A stretch of DNA of 64,000 nucleotides from Fallopia convolvulus (lineage: Eukaryota > Streptophyta > Magnoliopsida > Caryophyllales > Polygonaceae). This document shows positions 11,601 through 23,075 of this stretch, piece after piece (the first letter of the stretch is position 1; every line of letters begins with the position of its first letter). Under the pieces are notes generated by a model, which searched no databases, was not told the origin of the DNA, and saw only the letters and a list, made by a program, of their open reading frames with translations. A program made the translations under genes and the position numbers. The stretch lies in assembly GCA_964016875.1 (NCBI GenBank), contig OZ024736.1, positions 4,958,001-5,022,000 of the forward strand, read 5' to 3'.

Positions 11601-13388
11601 ATTTACCAAGGAGGGTTTTGTTGTGCGATTCCAAAAGGAGTGATAGAAAGGGAGTCTATTCAATTGTTCAGTTGCAGCAGCAACCAGTTTTGGTTCATTT
11701 CCTCCTGTAGTTTACATGTAAGATAAGCAGTAAGAAATCATTAAATGAATTAAACACTTGGGATATACATAACCAAGTTGTTCCTTTACAGGCAGTATTT
11801 GCATAACTGCATATCATAAGTAGCAGTTACCTAATGATGTAGACCACAAACCAGCAAGAGCATCCAAATACTTTTTACCCTGTGTGTCAAATATATAGCA
11901 TCCCTGCAACAACAACCCCATAAGCAGTTAGATGCTTGTATCAATAATATATTTCCCTACCAAGAGTCCTAGACAAAGTTATTGTGGATCAATGATGCCA
12001 TAATCAAAACTTACACATCTACTAATACTTGGAAAGGAGACCATACCTCAGACTTCTCAATTACCAAGGGTTCTGAATCATTTACTTGCCATCCAGCCGT
12101 GAAGGGTGCTAGCATATTGTGCCCCTTGAAACTAAAATGGCAGGGAAAATAAATAGGATGGCAATGTATACAAATTTCAAGTAGACTAGCACAGAAAAAA
12201 AGATTAGAGTTACTTCATTTTTTAACATCAAATATACACCTTTTATCATTTTCCTTTGTACTAAAACGTCTTGAGAGAAATGGAGCTCCGAGCAAATGCT
12301 GCTTCAACTTCGTGGTTATTTCATCACATGAACTAAACTGCAAAGGCAGTAGCAAGTTTCATGGTTATTGCAAACAACTAGACTGAAAAGTGGGAAATGA
12401 AGTAATTCTTCAGGAATACATCATCATCATCATTGACCCAGTGATGCTCCGCTACAGCGGAATTTGGGGAGTCAAGATTGGGGTACCCCTGCCCAAGTAT
12501 GTACAACTAAAAAACTAACTATTACTGATCTAATAATGATTTGATAACTCTCTTCCATAAGGATGTTGTAGGTTGGTCCAAAACTTGTGGGTCAAACTAA
12601 AATCTTATCCTTATCCTTATCAACATAAACTAAAAACGCAACACAAAATAATTGAAGTGCAACAAGCCAAAGTAAAACTGATCAAGGCCAAATAGCAAGT
12701 GTCAAGAGAACCAATTCTCTTTTCCAATTTCCACTTTCTTAAATGCGTAAGAAGAAATCGTTCATCTTCGATCCTTTGTAGATCTGTAGATACTCCTAAC
12801 AAGATCATAAATTGTTTTCTCCAGTCATCACGTGGACAAATCTATCAGAGTCCCCGTGTAAATGTTATTCAGATTTTCATGTAACATCACCAAATGCCCA
12901 ATAGTCTAGGTGTGTAAACCACATGAGAATCTTGCAAAATCATATTCTCCAGTTTTACAAATGCATGATAGCAAAGTTCACTGAAAGCACCATTATGCCT
13001 CACGAAACAAAGACAATACGATAATGAATTTCTAAAATCTTGCCCTGAATTACAGACCGTCCAGAAAAAAAATTGGAACCGCACAATTGAAGTATTCGCG
13101 AAAAGGGATAAGCATTGAATAAACGAAACGGAAATTGTGCAATAATCCCCCATGAACGCGGATTTATCAATCATCGCTATGAAAAAATGAATGTCGAGCA
13201 GACCAGTTTCATGGCGGAATGATGACAACGAAGATCTTGTAAGAAAATCGCCAATCACAACGAAGAATGCAATACGACAGTACACTTTCATTCATCAAAG
13301 CGGGAGAAAAAAGCACTAGATCGAAGTCATCGATGAAAACCTGGGTAGTAATTCTGCGAGAAGATCGAAGAAGAATCCTGAAAGTCAT
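8677..13388 (-). CDS. GABA-T: Gamma-aminobutyrate transaminase, mitochondrial, 19 exons, intact
   Basis: This class III PLP aminotransferase converts GABA plus pyruvate or glyoxylate to succinic semialdehyde plus alanine or glycine in the GABA shunt of mitochondria. I assembled these exons, 5' to 3': 13388-13341, 12337-12240, 12131-12047, 11903-11831, 11704-11607, 11434-11342, 11224-11151, 11065-11027, 10933-10845, 10754-10678, 10575-10501, 10210-10163, 10080-9997, 9916-9829, 9726-9648, 9486-9396, 9315-9237, 8976-8861, 8748-8677. All introns are GT-AG. The total is 1506 bases, or 501 residues plus stop, close to the usual plant length (about 500). The first 45 or so residues are Arg/Ser-rich with RRFST, a mitochondrial presequence. 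GSEANDTQ (158-165) fits the cofactor-phosphate loop, IADE (296-299) carries the Asp that contacts the pyridine nitrogen, and Lys327 in SLAKALSSAYAPIGA is the Schiff-base lysine. The start is the first in-frame ATG after the TATA box. Confidence 0.95.
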
Positions 13389-13504
13389 GGCGGTTAGACA
13401 CTTCCTTATAGCAAAACGTTTATCCCCGTCGAAACAATTCCAAGTCCGCACAAAATCACACTTCGTTTAAGCTTCGCGGAGTAGGAGAAGCTCCCGAAAC
13501 TGCC

Positions 13505-13513
13505 CTTTTTATA
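13505..13513 (-). promoter_or_regulatory. TATA box of the GABA-T gene
   Basis: The minus strand reads TATAAAAAG here, 117 bases upstream of the start codon. That places the transcription start near 13475-13480 and leaves a 5' leader of about 90 bases. Confidence 0.65.
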
Positions 13514-13924
13514 CTTGTACACGACTCTTTTTTTAGCCTTTTTCTTATTACGTTTCATGGATGAAAAGGTAATGACATTTATCATTCCCTATCACCATCT
13601 GTATTGATCGACGGTTAATGTTGACCGGTCAAACTATTATCACCGCCTAAATTGTTTTTTTTCTTGCTTTTAGCTCGCTTGGTTTCATCGGTCGATCGCT
13701 CTACATCATTTTTTCTGGATAACACTTAAAAAGTCTAGTACAACTTTATCACTAGATCAAATGAGTATTGGTGTCTAAATTGTCATTAAACCTTAATATC
13801 AATTGATTTAATAACAATATGTGTCATCAAGCCGTGATAATAATAATTACACAAATCAATGACAATTATCTCCACCAAAATTGTATTGATTGACCTGGTA
13901 ATAAATCTTGACCTTTTTTGGTGT
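13514..13924. other. Short gene-free promoter interval
   Basis: About 410 bases separate the GABA-T TATA box from the 3' end of LINE-B. It is AT-rich. Apart from the W-box palindrome I see no terminal repeats or open frames. Unless the LINE contributes, this is all of the proximal promoter. Confidence 0.5.
13621..13632. promoter_or_regulatory. Palindromic W-box pair in the GABA-T promoter
   Basis: TTGACCGGTCAA is a perfect 12-base palindrome holding two opposed TTGAC cores. TTGAC is the core bound by WRKY factors. It lies about 110 bases upstream of the TATA box. Its function is inferred only. Confidence 0.4.
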
Positions 13925-14765
13925 AAAATTAAATTCGAATTAAGTAGGAACCCTACTAAGAGGGTGGTACAAGCAAACTAATGACGCGGGGGCATAAATG
14001 GGCAAGTATGCAGGCCTTCCAACCTATGCAAAACTAAGCGTAAATGGACAATTATGCAAGCCTTCCAAACTACACCATACCAAACAAGTTAGTCTCAACC
14101 ATACAAAGCGGGAATCTATCATGAAGTAAGCGGAGTACATGTGTGATAATCAGTGAGCCACAACCTTGAAATGAGGTTCGCATCAAAAATACAAGCATTC
14201 CAAGCATGCCAAATATAGTAGACCGCCGAAAGAGCAAACACACGAGACCGCCGACGGAGCCAGCGCAAGGCGCGCCGCACCAAAGACACCACCGCTGGAA
14301 TCATGAAGTGGACTCGAACGTCACACCAAATGCCATTACTGTAGGGGCACTCAAAAAATAAATGATCATGGTTCTCCAACTAAGCCCCACACAAACGACA
14401 CTTCGGCTCAACATTAAAGAACAAAAGTCGATCATAGGTGAAGAGCTTGCCATGGTTAGCAAGCCAAAAGAATGAACATGTGTTTCGGAGTATTATGCGT
14501 CGGCCACACCTCCTTAGCCCAACTCACAATCGGCCTCCTATCATGAATAGCCTCGTATGCTAAGGCCACTCTAAACCGCCCCTCCTCACACCAAGCTGAG
14601 AGAGTCTACTCAGTGCTCACAACCCTCCCTTCAAGATCCTCAATCAAATCCCGAGCATTAAGAATGGCCTTGATCAACAAATAATCCCGCTTATGAGGCA
14701 TCCAATCAAAGAGGTTGCACCACACCAAGATAACGATGATGAACCCACCTCACCCAAAGACTATC
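13925..14765 (-). pseudogene. LINE-B ORF2, 3' part (zinc-finger-RVT region and 3' UTR)
   Basis: The minus-strand frame 14379-14119 has the plant LINE zinc-finger-RVT signature (HLFFECPYSNGIW, then VYYIWHAWNACIF). Upstream, 14760-14700 reads like SLWVRWVHHRYL before stops appear. The 3' UTR runs to a short A-run near 13914-13925. The gene is cut at 14761-14765 by the CTATC duplication of element A, and its 5' continuation is at 34948-35514. It is decayed and encodes nothing functional. Confidence 0.75.
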
Positions 14766-15719
14766 TGATGCGACCCCGTCTATGGATGTTAGCCAAGAGG
14801 TCGAGGCCTTTACTCTTCTCTCGGATGGACTAGTCACCCGTGCCAGGGCCCGTGCCATCGAGACCGCGACTCTCCGCTGGTCATGGCGCGCCTTGCATTG
14901 CTACCTCGCTCGGCACCATCACGATCGTCGACGCCAAGGAACCTCGTTACAAGCTCTCGGACCAGCCGTGCCAAGACTCGTCGTCCTCGAGCATCGGATC
15001 GCAAGTCGAGGTCGCCACCAGCCTTCGCCAAGACCTCGTGTCGGGACTCAACCTCGGGTCGTCACACGAGGTTCTCGCATCGGACATCGTGGTCAAGTCG
15101 CAACATGAGGTTCTCGGATGCTTCGGAGAACCTCAAGTTCCTGAGACCTCGCCAGTGCCCAGCTCTGTGCCAGCGTCCTCGCCAGCGCCCAGCTCCGCGC
15201 CGTGACCTCGCCAGCGCCATGTCCTTGCCTCGCCAACGCCGCGCCAAGCCTGTCGCGACACTTCGAGCACGGTCACGGACGACATATCTTTTTATAGTAT
15301 TTTTTAGCATTGTTTTTAATTCCGAACATTACCATTCTTAGTTTTATGGTTTTAGTAAGTGAATTATGGGCCTTGCGCCGATGATTTACGGACTTGCGCC
15401 GATGGGCCTTGATCTACGCATCAACCCTAGGCGCACCGTCCCTATTAGGGTTTTCTTGCTTGTTTTTGTGCCGCCTCCCTATATAAGGGGGCTTAGGCTA
15501 TTGTTTTCAGCAGCACACATTAGGGTTTAATTCAAATTGAGGTTGCTCCTTAATTTTACTCTCGTGCTTGCGCCGCCACCCTTATTTGCCAACAAAGCTC
15601 TCGTGTTTTACATTTGTTCGTGCCATAATTCAATCAATAAAGTCTTCTGCTACGCTAATTCGAGACCTACTACTCAAGCAACCGATCGATCCGGAGCATC
15701 CCATACGAGGGACGCATCA
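14766..15719 (+). repeat. Element A 5' LTR
   Basis: This 954-bp LTR has TATATAA at 15480-15486 and the sequence AGGGTTT downstream. It is 170 bp shorter than the 3' LTR (33819-34942), mainly because it has fewer copies of a repeat of about 72 bp in the Ala/Pro/Ser-coding part. Confidence 0.9.
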
Positions 15720-15721
15720 AC

Positions 15722-15735
15722 TGGCATCAGAGCCA
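15722..15735 (+). promoter_or_regulatory. Element A primer-binding site (initiator tRNA-Met type)
   Basis: TGGCATCAGAGCCA starts two bases after the LTR. It differs by one base from the usual plant iMet site TGGTATCAGAGCCA. Bases 15736-16427 are untranslated leader with nothing else recognisable. Confidence 0.8.
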
Positions 15736-16427
15736 AGGTTTGAGTAAGTCTCGTTCAACCCTCATTCGGTCATTCTCACACGATTCTTCCATTGCATCTA
15801 ACCCTAGATTCCATCCTCCACTTCACAAAACCTCCATCTAGCGTCCCAAATTTTTTCTTGCTTTCGTAAATTAAAAAAAAAAATTATCATCAACCGTGAC
15901 CCTTACTCAACCGGTCTATTGATTTTGGTGAAGTTGTTGCTTTGTCTTGCTAGTTGCGTGAACTTAGGACTTGTTTTGCCAATTTCTCTCGTGCATCTGT
16001 TGAGATTGCTTGCGTGTTGCTTTTATTAATTTCTTGTTCCGATTCTAGAGGAGAAAGCCTAGAATTCGTGTTTGTCTTGCTATTAAAAAAAAATTTCGAC
16101 TATAAAAGCCAAAATAAGGTAACGTAGTCGAACGATTCAAAAAAAACTCTCGTGGAGATCACAAGCCAAAATAAGGCAAGATCTTCCACATCGTTTCAAA
16201 ATTCAGCAACCCTACTTGCCACAATCTAGTGCTTGTTTGATTTTGGTTTCGACATTTACCTAGTCTTGCTTTGCTTGCTTTGTGATTTTCGGATCCATAT
16301 CTTTGATCGAGTTTGAGTGACCTTAGCCTAGCCAATCCTTGTTCGTGTGGTTTGAACTAAAGGGTCGGCTTGACTTAAGCGAACCGTACACTCGTTGCTT
16401 TTTGCTTGTGAACTCCTTATTGCTTCG

Positions 16428-18946
16428 ATGACTGGTGTTACAATAGGTACTATTTCGGAATTGGATGAAGGCAAAAACGAGAACAACAATAACCCGCAGT
16501 TGCAAAATCGAATCAAAACCAACCCTTCTCGCCAGAGGCTTTGGCGCGCATTCAAGAGTTGGAGAGGCTCTTGGCCGAGAGCCAAGCCCAATCCAAGTAC
16601 ACGGTGCCGGGAGCCCACGCTCTCGCCTCGGAGATCCATGCCAACCCGGGCGTGTCCGCGGATGACATCGCTCATGCCAACGCCAAGGGCAAGAAGCATG
16701 CCCAACCATCATCACAATTCGGCACCTTGCATCGCATGGAGTCGATCAAAGAAAGTCACCAACATGATCGGCACGATGGTGGTCCCCGGACTGCAGATCG
16801 CTATCAAATGGCGCGAGATTACCGGGACACACAAGTGTACGACGTATATTCCGATGAGGAGTACAACTCCGAGGAGTATAGACGCCGACATACGAGTGGG
16901 GATCCTAAGAAAAAGAAAAAGAACAAATCACCGGCATATGTTTACGAAACCCCAAAGCGGAAGCACGGGGCCAAGTATTACGATGCTGACGCTTACAGAG
17001 TTGAGGACGACCTCGAGCATCAAAGTGCTCGGAATCCGTACTCGGATTTTGAAAATGATTATGAGGAATTTTCTGATTATTCTAATGAGTCGTCGTTTGA
17101 GCATCCAAATGTGCAGGATTCGGAAGAATTGGACAATCGGCCCTCGGATTGGATCCCACCGCCGTGCCTCGCCAAGAACCGCTCCGAGTATGACCGAGTC
17201 TATGGCTCAGGACGCAAGCATGGATCAATGGCTCGGCGCGACAGGGACCGCGACGCAAGGCGTCCTCGGAGGCCCGATGATGGAGATGATCCTGACGATG
17301 GTGATGACGATCTGCCACGAGGCCCGCCTCGGCACCGGCGCGACAGGCGAGCGCATTCGCCTCGGCGTCCCAGCCCTCGACGCGATCGTGATCGACGTGA
17401 TGCTAGAGATCCATGCCACAACCGACGCGATATAAAGGTAAAATTCGAACCCTTTTCCAGTTCTTATGATCCTGATGCTTTTATCGAGTGGTTGCAGGGC
17501 ACGGAGCACACGCTCTGACACTTAGTCTATGAGGATGACGAGAAAGTGGAAGTTGTGACTTTGCACTTCCATGGTGCGGCTAGGACTTGGTGGAACCGAT
17601 TCGAGTCCGAAAGGATTCGACAAGGCAAGATCCTAATCCGAGAATGACATCAACTCGTCTACATTTTGAAGAAAAGGTACATTCCGGCGGATTACAAGGA
17701 CAAGATGCACATAGATTTAATGCGCATCAAGCAAGGATCGATGACGCCGGAGGAGTATTTTGCCATGCTTGAAGACATGTTCTTCAAAGCGGGCATGAGT
17801 GTGTCGCCCTCGGTGATGAAGACGAGGTTCATCTCGGGCTTATGACAATCCATTCAAGATCGATTGGAGATTCTACCAATTAAGGACATCAACAACTTTG
17901 TTCACACCGCAATGCAAATCCATAAGCAAGAAATGCGAGCCAAGTCGGGTTGGTCCAATTCGAGGTATGTTTCTAACTCTAGTCAATCCGGTTTTTCTAC
18001 TAATCGGGTTGCTCCTTCTTTGCCAAGTGCTTCGACAGGTTCCAAGGTCAAGACCGAAGCCACGCCTTCAAAAGCGCCAGCCGCGCCGCGTAACGCCGAG
18101 CCAAGTGTCGATCGAGCACGAGACATGGCGTGCTACAAATGTGAAGGCCGTGGGCACATTCAAAGGAATTGTCCGAATGCCAAGAAAGTTTTGTTTACCA
18201 CACAAGGGGAGCCTTATGACAGCCAAGAAGAAAAGGACATTGAGCCACCAATGATTGAGGACGCCGAGTTGGAATGCGACCCCTCGGAGGCTCTCGGCGT
18301 GTCCAAGCTACAATTGGTGATAAGGCGCGCCTTGAGCATGCGAGAAGCGCCAAAGACGGATCGAAGAGAACAAATTTTTCACACTCGATGCTTGGTGAAC
18401 AATGTGTCTTAGAGCGTTATCATCGATTCCGGGAGCTGCACCAATTTCCTCTCCAAGAAAGTAGTTGATCACTTCAAGTTGCCGACCACACCTCATCCAC
18501 AACCGTTCAAGCTCCAATGGATATTCAATGACGGAGGAGATTGGGTCGACAAACAGGTAATCTTCAACTTTTTAATTGGTCAATATTTGGATTCTATTCT
18601 TTGTGACATAACGTCAATGGATGCCACACACCTCTTGTTGGGGCGCCCATGGCAATACGATCGTCGCGTGCTCCACGGCGGGTATTTGAACACTTACATG
18701 TTCAATTACCACGGGAAGCGCGTGAACCTCTTACCTATGTCGCCTAGTGAAGCTCTACAGGATGAAGCCGAAAGGCAAAGGCAAAAGACTAGCGACAACG
18801 GCACCGGCGCGCCGAGCACGACGTTAGCGACATCCATGACGAAGGTTGCAGCTTCCACCGGCGTTTCTGGTGCCAACACTCCTCAAAACAGTTATGAAGA
18901 TGATCAAGCTGGTCACCACCGAAGGAAGGACGAATTGGGCCGATAG
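16428..18946 (+). pseudogene. Element A gag and protease, broken
   Basis: The likely start is the ATG at 16428 (MTGVTIGTISELDEG). A frameshift near 16530 moves the frame to the one open from 16541. A long charged, RD/RS-rich N-terminal region with DDPDDGDDD precedes the gag domain (about 17430-17930, with AARTWWNRFES and MTPEEYFAMLEDMF). The zinc knuckle CYKCEGRGHIQRNC is at 18131-18172 and the protease active site DSGS at 18425-18436. The same frame then continues to 18946. In-frame stops occur at about 17516, 17645, 17843 and 18410. Three of these are consistent with C-to-T or G-to-A change of CGA or TGG codons. Confidence 0.82.
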
Positions 18947-19336
18947 ATCACGTCGCGTGGCCTCGGCAACGCGCCGAATGCCGTCGATTTCTCAAAACAA
19001 GGCCTTCAACAGTTTTCGGCAGATCACATGGGCGTTTCTGGTGACAAACCAATAAATATTGAATTTCCACCAGATTTGAAGAAAAAACGCCCCGGAGAAG
19101 TGAACTTAAGCAAGGGACCGCCGGCAGCGTCTCCTAGCGTCGCGCAGCACGCCGTCGCTGCATGAAAATTGGGATTTCAGGAGCTACAGGATGAGTTTCA
19201 CGGCGTTTCCAGGGGCATTCTTCCACAAAATTCAGGAGCTACAACATGTCAAAAAATTGCCCCAGAATCTGATCGTTAGAGCACCGACGCCGAGCCCCCT
19301 TTGCTTGGCACATGCTAGGATCGCCTTCTCTTAGCC

Positions 19337-19747
19337 ATGAACATCGAGAAATCTATCCAGGGGAGTCTTTCTTGTTTCATACTTTTTCCCCTTCTTTCTA
19401 TTACTAAATCTGCGGACTCTTCACTTCCGTCTTCTATTGTTTCTATTTTGAAGGAATTTGAAGACATCATGTCGGAAGAGCTTCCGAAGGGCTTGCCGCC
19501 AATCCGAGGGATCGAGCACAAGATCGATCTAATGCTAGGCGCCTCCCTTCCTAATCGAGCAGCCTATAGGACTTCACCGAAGGTAACCGAGGAGCCCCAA
19601 CGACAAGTTCAAGATTTATTGAACAAAGGCTTTGTCCGTGAATCTTTGAGCCCATGCACCGTGCCGGTGATCCTTGTGCCAAAGAAGGATGGTTCGTGGC
19701 GTATGTGCGTCGACTGCCGAGCCATTAATCAGATTACGGTGAAGTAC
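19337..19747 (+). pseudogene. Element A reverse transcriptase, N-terminal part
   Basis: The frame reads through LPPIRGIEHKIDLMLG, SLPNRAAYRTSP, VPVILVPKKDGSWRMCVDCR and INQITVKY, the RT fingers region. It stops exactly where solo LTR S2 is inserted and resumes at 21131. The preceding 18947-19336 stretch is the protease-RT linker, now with stops. Confidence 0.88.
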
Positions 19748-21130
19748 TGATAGCTTGCATTTAGGTAGTGTTTAGGATGCATGTTTACGTTTCTTTTGCG
19801 TTGTTTTTAGGTAGTTTTAGTTAGTTTCTGTAAGTTATTAGAGTGTCTAGGAGTTTTGGGTTTTTGCACTTGTTCTATGTTGTTTTACAGGTCTTAAAGT
19901 GAACAAGTGTGAAAGGAACGGAAATCGGGAGAAGAACGCTTGAATTCGAGCCATCCGTTGGAGTTGTTGGTTCAACACCTCTGTCTTGAAAGGGTTTGTT
20001 CGGGAGCTATAGTGATCTTATGAAGTTGAGTTTGGTATCATTGGAAAGTTAATCCAAAGAGCTACAATTCATGTTTTTACTCCGAGTCCAAATTCCAACT
20101 CGAAGTGAGTCAAAACAGCCCCCGAAGTGTGACATGAGTTCTGAACCGAGGTGCTGGCGGCACCCGCCGCCAACCTAGCGGCGCCCTTCGCCCCTGACCG
20201 CCGCATAGACCTTTACTTGCCACGTGCTATGTTTTTATTGGTCCTTTTCTATCATTATTATTCCGAAATATTATATTTTTGGGATATAGTTTTTAGACCT
20301 AGTTTGATATATTAGGTTTTGAGAGTTGCATCTCTAATTCATACACTATTACCATATTTTCCTTTCAGAGTTTTTAGCTTTTCATGGAGAACTAAGCCCT
20401 TTTGCTTAGTCAGACAGTTTGAAGCATCGTTTGACTTTCAGTTGTGATATTTCTACTCTTTATCTATTGCATGGAATTATTTTTCTCTCTTGTTTGAATT
20501 GTTTATGTGATTGATTTCAAAAATTTCTAGGATTGTTGTTATTGAATCTCAATTGCTAGATTTAGAGAAATTACTGGTTGAGTTTCTCTATTTCATAGTA
20601 GCAAACTACATTGTACTAGTATCTGGTTGTGCTAGTCTATTGTAGAAGAGAGTTTAATTGCATTCTAGTATAAAAGCTGGTTGTTTTATGCTAGAATTGT
20701 ATCCTAATTATATTCCTATTCTTCATACTGCTTTTGAATTGAATCTTGATAGTTTCAGGGTTATTCAATTAGTTAGGACTGATAGTATCTGGTTGTGCTA
20801 TTAATTATATTTGAAAAGGAATTGGAATTCCATATGCATGCGATATTGAGTGAATCGATGATCAACTTGTCATACGAATGTGGATCTCTGGTTGGCTAAG
20901 TATTTCCTTAAATTGATAAAAACCCAAACTTTATTTGCTTTGCTAGTTTTTGCATGCTCAATAGTTAGTTTGATTGTAAAAACCCTTTTACTTTAATTGA
21001 CATAAAATTCACATAGAAAGATAAATCACCTCCCTGCGTATTCGACCCTTACTTCCCTAAGACTACAGTCTTTAGGTTGTTAGGACTCTTTTGCATAGCC
21101 ATGATTTGCACGACCATTTCACGCCTATCA
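19748..21130. mobile_element. Solo LTR S2 inside the RT of element A
   Basis: This 1383-bp unit has ends TGATAG...CTATCA and near-perfect TSDs AGTAC (19743-19747) and AGTAT (21131-21135); the one mismatch is a C/T change. Removing it restores the RT reading (KY then RHPIPRLDAML). It is homologous end to end with solo LTR S1 at 562-1918, including the GC-rich block (about 20150-20215). Confidence 0.92.
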
Positions 21131-23075
21131 AGTATAGACATCCAATTCCGAGGCTCGATGCCATGCTTGATGAGCTCCACGGCGTCGCCTTGTTTTCCAA
21201 GATCGATCTCCGGAGCGGATACCACCAAATCCGGATGCATGAAGGCGACGAGTGGAAGACCGCATTTAAAACCAAGCATGGTTAGTACGAATGGCTTGTC
21301 ATGCCTTTTGGCTTGACAAACGCCCCTAGTACTTTTATGCGGTTAATGAATTTTGTGTTTAGAAATTTTTTAGGACGTTTTGTCGTTGTGTATTTTGACG
21401 ACATTTTGGTTTTGTTCTAGAGACTTGGACTCTTACGCGAGGCACCTTAGGTTGGTGTTAGAATGCATTCGCGAACATTCTTTATATGTAAACTTAGACA
21501 AGTGTTCGTTTTGCACGGACACGACAAATTTTCTTGGGTTCGTCGTGTCCAAGGATGGGCTAAAAGTGGATGACGACAAGATCCGCGCCATCCGCGAGTG
21601 GCCCACCCCTACGACCACAACGATGGTTCGATCCTTTCTAGGGTTCTATCGGCGTTTCGTCAAGGACTTTAGTTCTATCGCCGGGCCACTCCACAATCTC
21701 ACCAAGAAGGCAACCACAATCAAGTGGATGCCGATCTATGAGGCCGCATTTCAGGCCCTGAAAGATGCTTTATGTAGCGCTCCGGTCTTGCAATTGCCAG
21801 ACTTCACTAAGCGCTTTGAGATCGAGTGCGACGCTTCCGACTATGGTGTAGGCGGCGTACTCCTTCAAGATAGACGCCCCATTGCATATTTTAGTGAAAA
21901 ACTTAAAGGGGCTACACTGAATTACCCGACGTATGACAAGGAGTTGTACGCTCTTATTCGGGTTCTGAAAACATGGCAGCACTACCTTTGGCCTAGCGAG
22001 TTCGTAATTCATACGGACAACGCCGCCTTAACGTATCTCAAGAGTCAAACGACTCTCAATAGACGCCATGCTAGATGGGTGGAGTTTATGGAAACTTTTC
22101 CATACATCATCGCCCACAAAAAAGGTAAGGAGAACGTCGTGGCCAACGCTCTCTCCCGAAGGTATGTGCTTTTAACTCTGCTCCAGGCCAATTTTCTCGG
22201 GTTCTCCTTGATTAAGGAGTTGTATATGCATGATCATTTTTTTAAACCGATCATGGAGAACCTCGAGCAAAGTCGAATCCATGAGTCCTATTTTTTGGAC
22301 AATGGATACCTTTACCGAGCCGGAAAGCTTTGCATTCCGGCTTCGTCAATGAGGCATCTATTGCTCAAAGAAGATCATGACGGCCGAGGCCATTTTGGTA
22401 TAGCCAAAACCCTAGCAGCACTTCGTGAGCATTTTTTCTGGCCTCATATGGCCTCCGATGTTCACAAGTATTGTCGCGGTTGTGTGCCGTGCCAAACCGC
22501 TAAGTCGAGGTCCCAACCTCATGGCCTCTACACGCCCTTGCCCATTCCGGATACCTCGTGGGAAGATCTCTCCATGGATTTTATCACGGGCCTTCCGATG
22601 ACAAGGCGCGGAAAAGATTCGATCTTCGTAATAGTGGACCGTTTCTCCAAAATGGCTCACTTCGTGCCATGCAAAGGGAACAACAATGCGACGAACATCG
22701 CAAACTTGTTCTTTGAGAATGTCGTGAAGCTCCATGGCATGCCTCGCACTATCATTAGTGATCGAGACATGAAATTCTGTAGCCGTTTTTGGAGAACGCT
22801 TTGGGGAAAGCTATGTACACATTTACTATTTTCTACTACATACCATCCCCAAACCGATGGTCAGACTGAGGTGACCAATCAGACCTTGGGCACCCTTCTT
22901 CGGACGGTGCTCAAACATAACCCACGCAGGTGGGAGGACCTAATTCCTTTCGTTGAGTTTTCTTATAACAGGTCCAAGCACACGACGACAAAGAAGACAC
23001 CATTTGAGGTGGTCTATGGGCTCAACTCGCACTCCCCGATGGATTTGACGCCTCGGCCCTTGTAGAACGGCGATC
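21131..23075 (+). pseudogene. Element A RT palm to integrase core, frameshifted
   Basis: RT resumes with RHPIPRLDAMLDELHG and FSKIDLRSGYHQIR. A TAG sits at 21283 and the YFDD active site at 21391-21402; a frameshift follows near 21410. From there a 561-codon frame (21380-23065) holds the RT thumb, RNase H (FEIECDASDYGVGGVL; HTDNAALTYL; NALSRR) and integrase. The integrase has an HHCC zinc region (HFGIAKTL...CRGCVPCQTAK), the core Asp in LSMDFITGLP, then SDRDMKFCSRFW and HPQTDGQTEVTNQ. The thumb lacks the three residues LAG usual between VRSFLG and FYRRF, an apparent 9-bp deletion. A TAG at 23063 precedes the insertion of element N at 23076. Confidence 0.9.

Noticed and set aside
12887..13291. 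134-codon minus-strand frame in intron 1 of GABA-T
   Set aside because: It lies between splice sites, has no recognisable similarity, and the mature protein is complete without it.
13209..13451. N-terminal extension of GABA-T upstream of the ATG at 13388
   Set aside because: The extension has no ATG (GTG only), and the presequence from 13388 is complete.
14782..15341. Several GC-rich open frames in the 5' LTR of A
   Set aside because: They are the LTR copy of the pol tail and its shadow frames; there is no independent start in the 5' LTR.
16395..17435. 346-codon open frame rich in Arg/Met/Thr
   Set aside because: After its first 35 codons (true gag start) it is the shifted frame of the gag region open from 16541.
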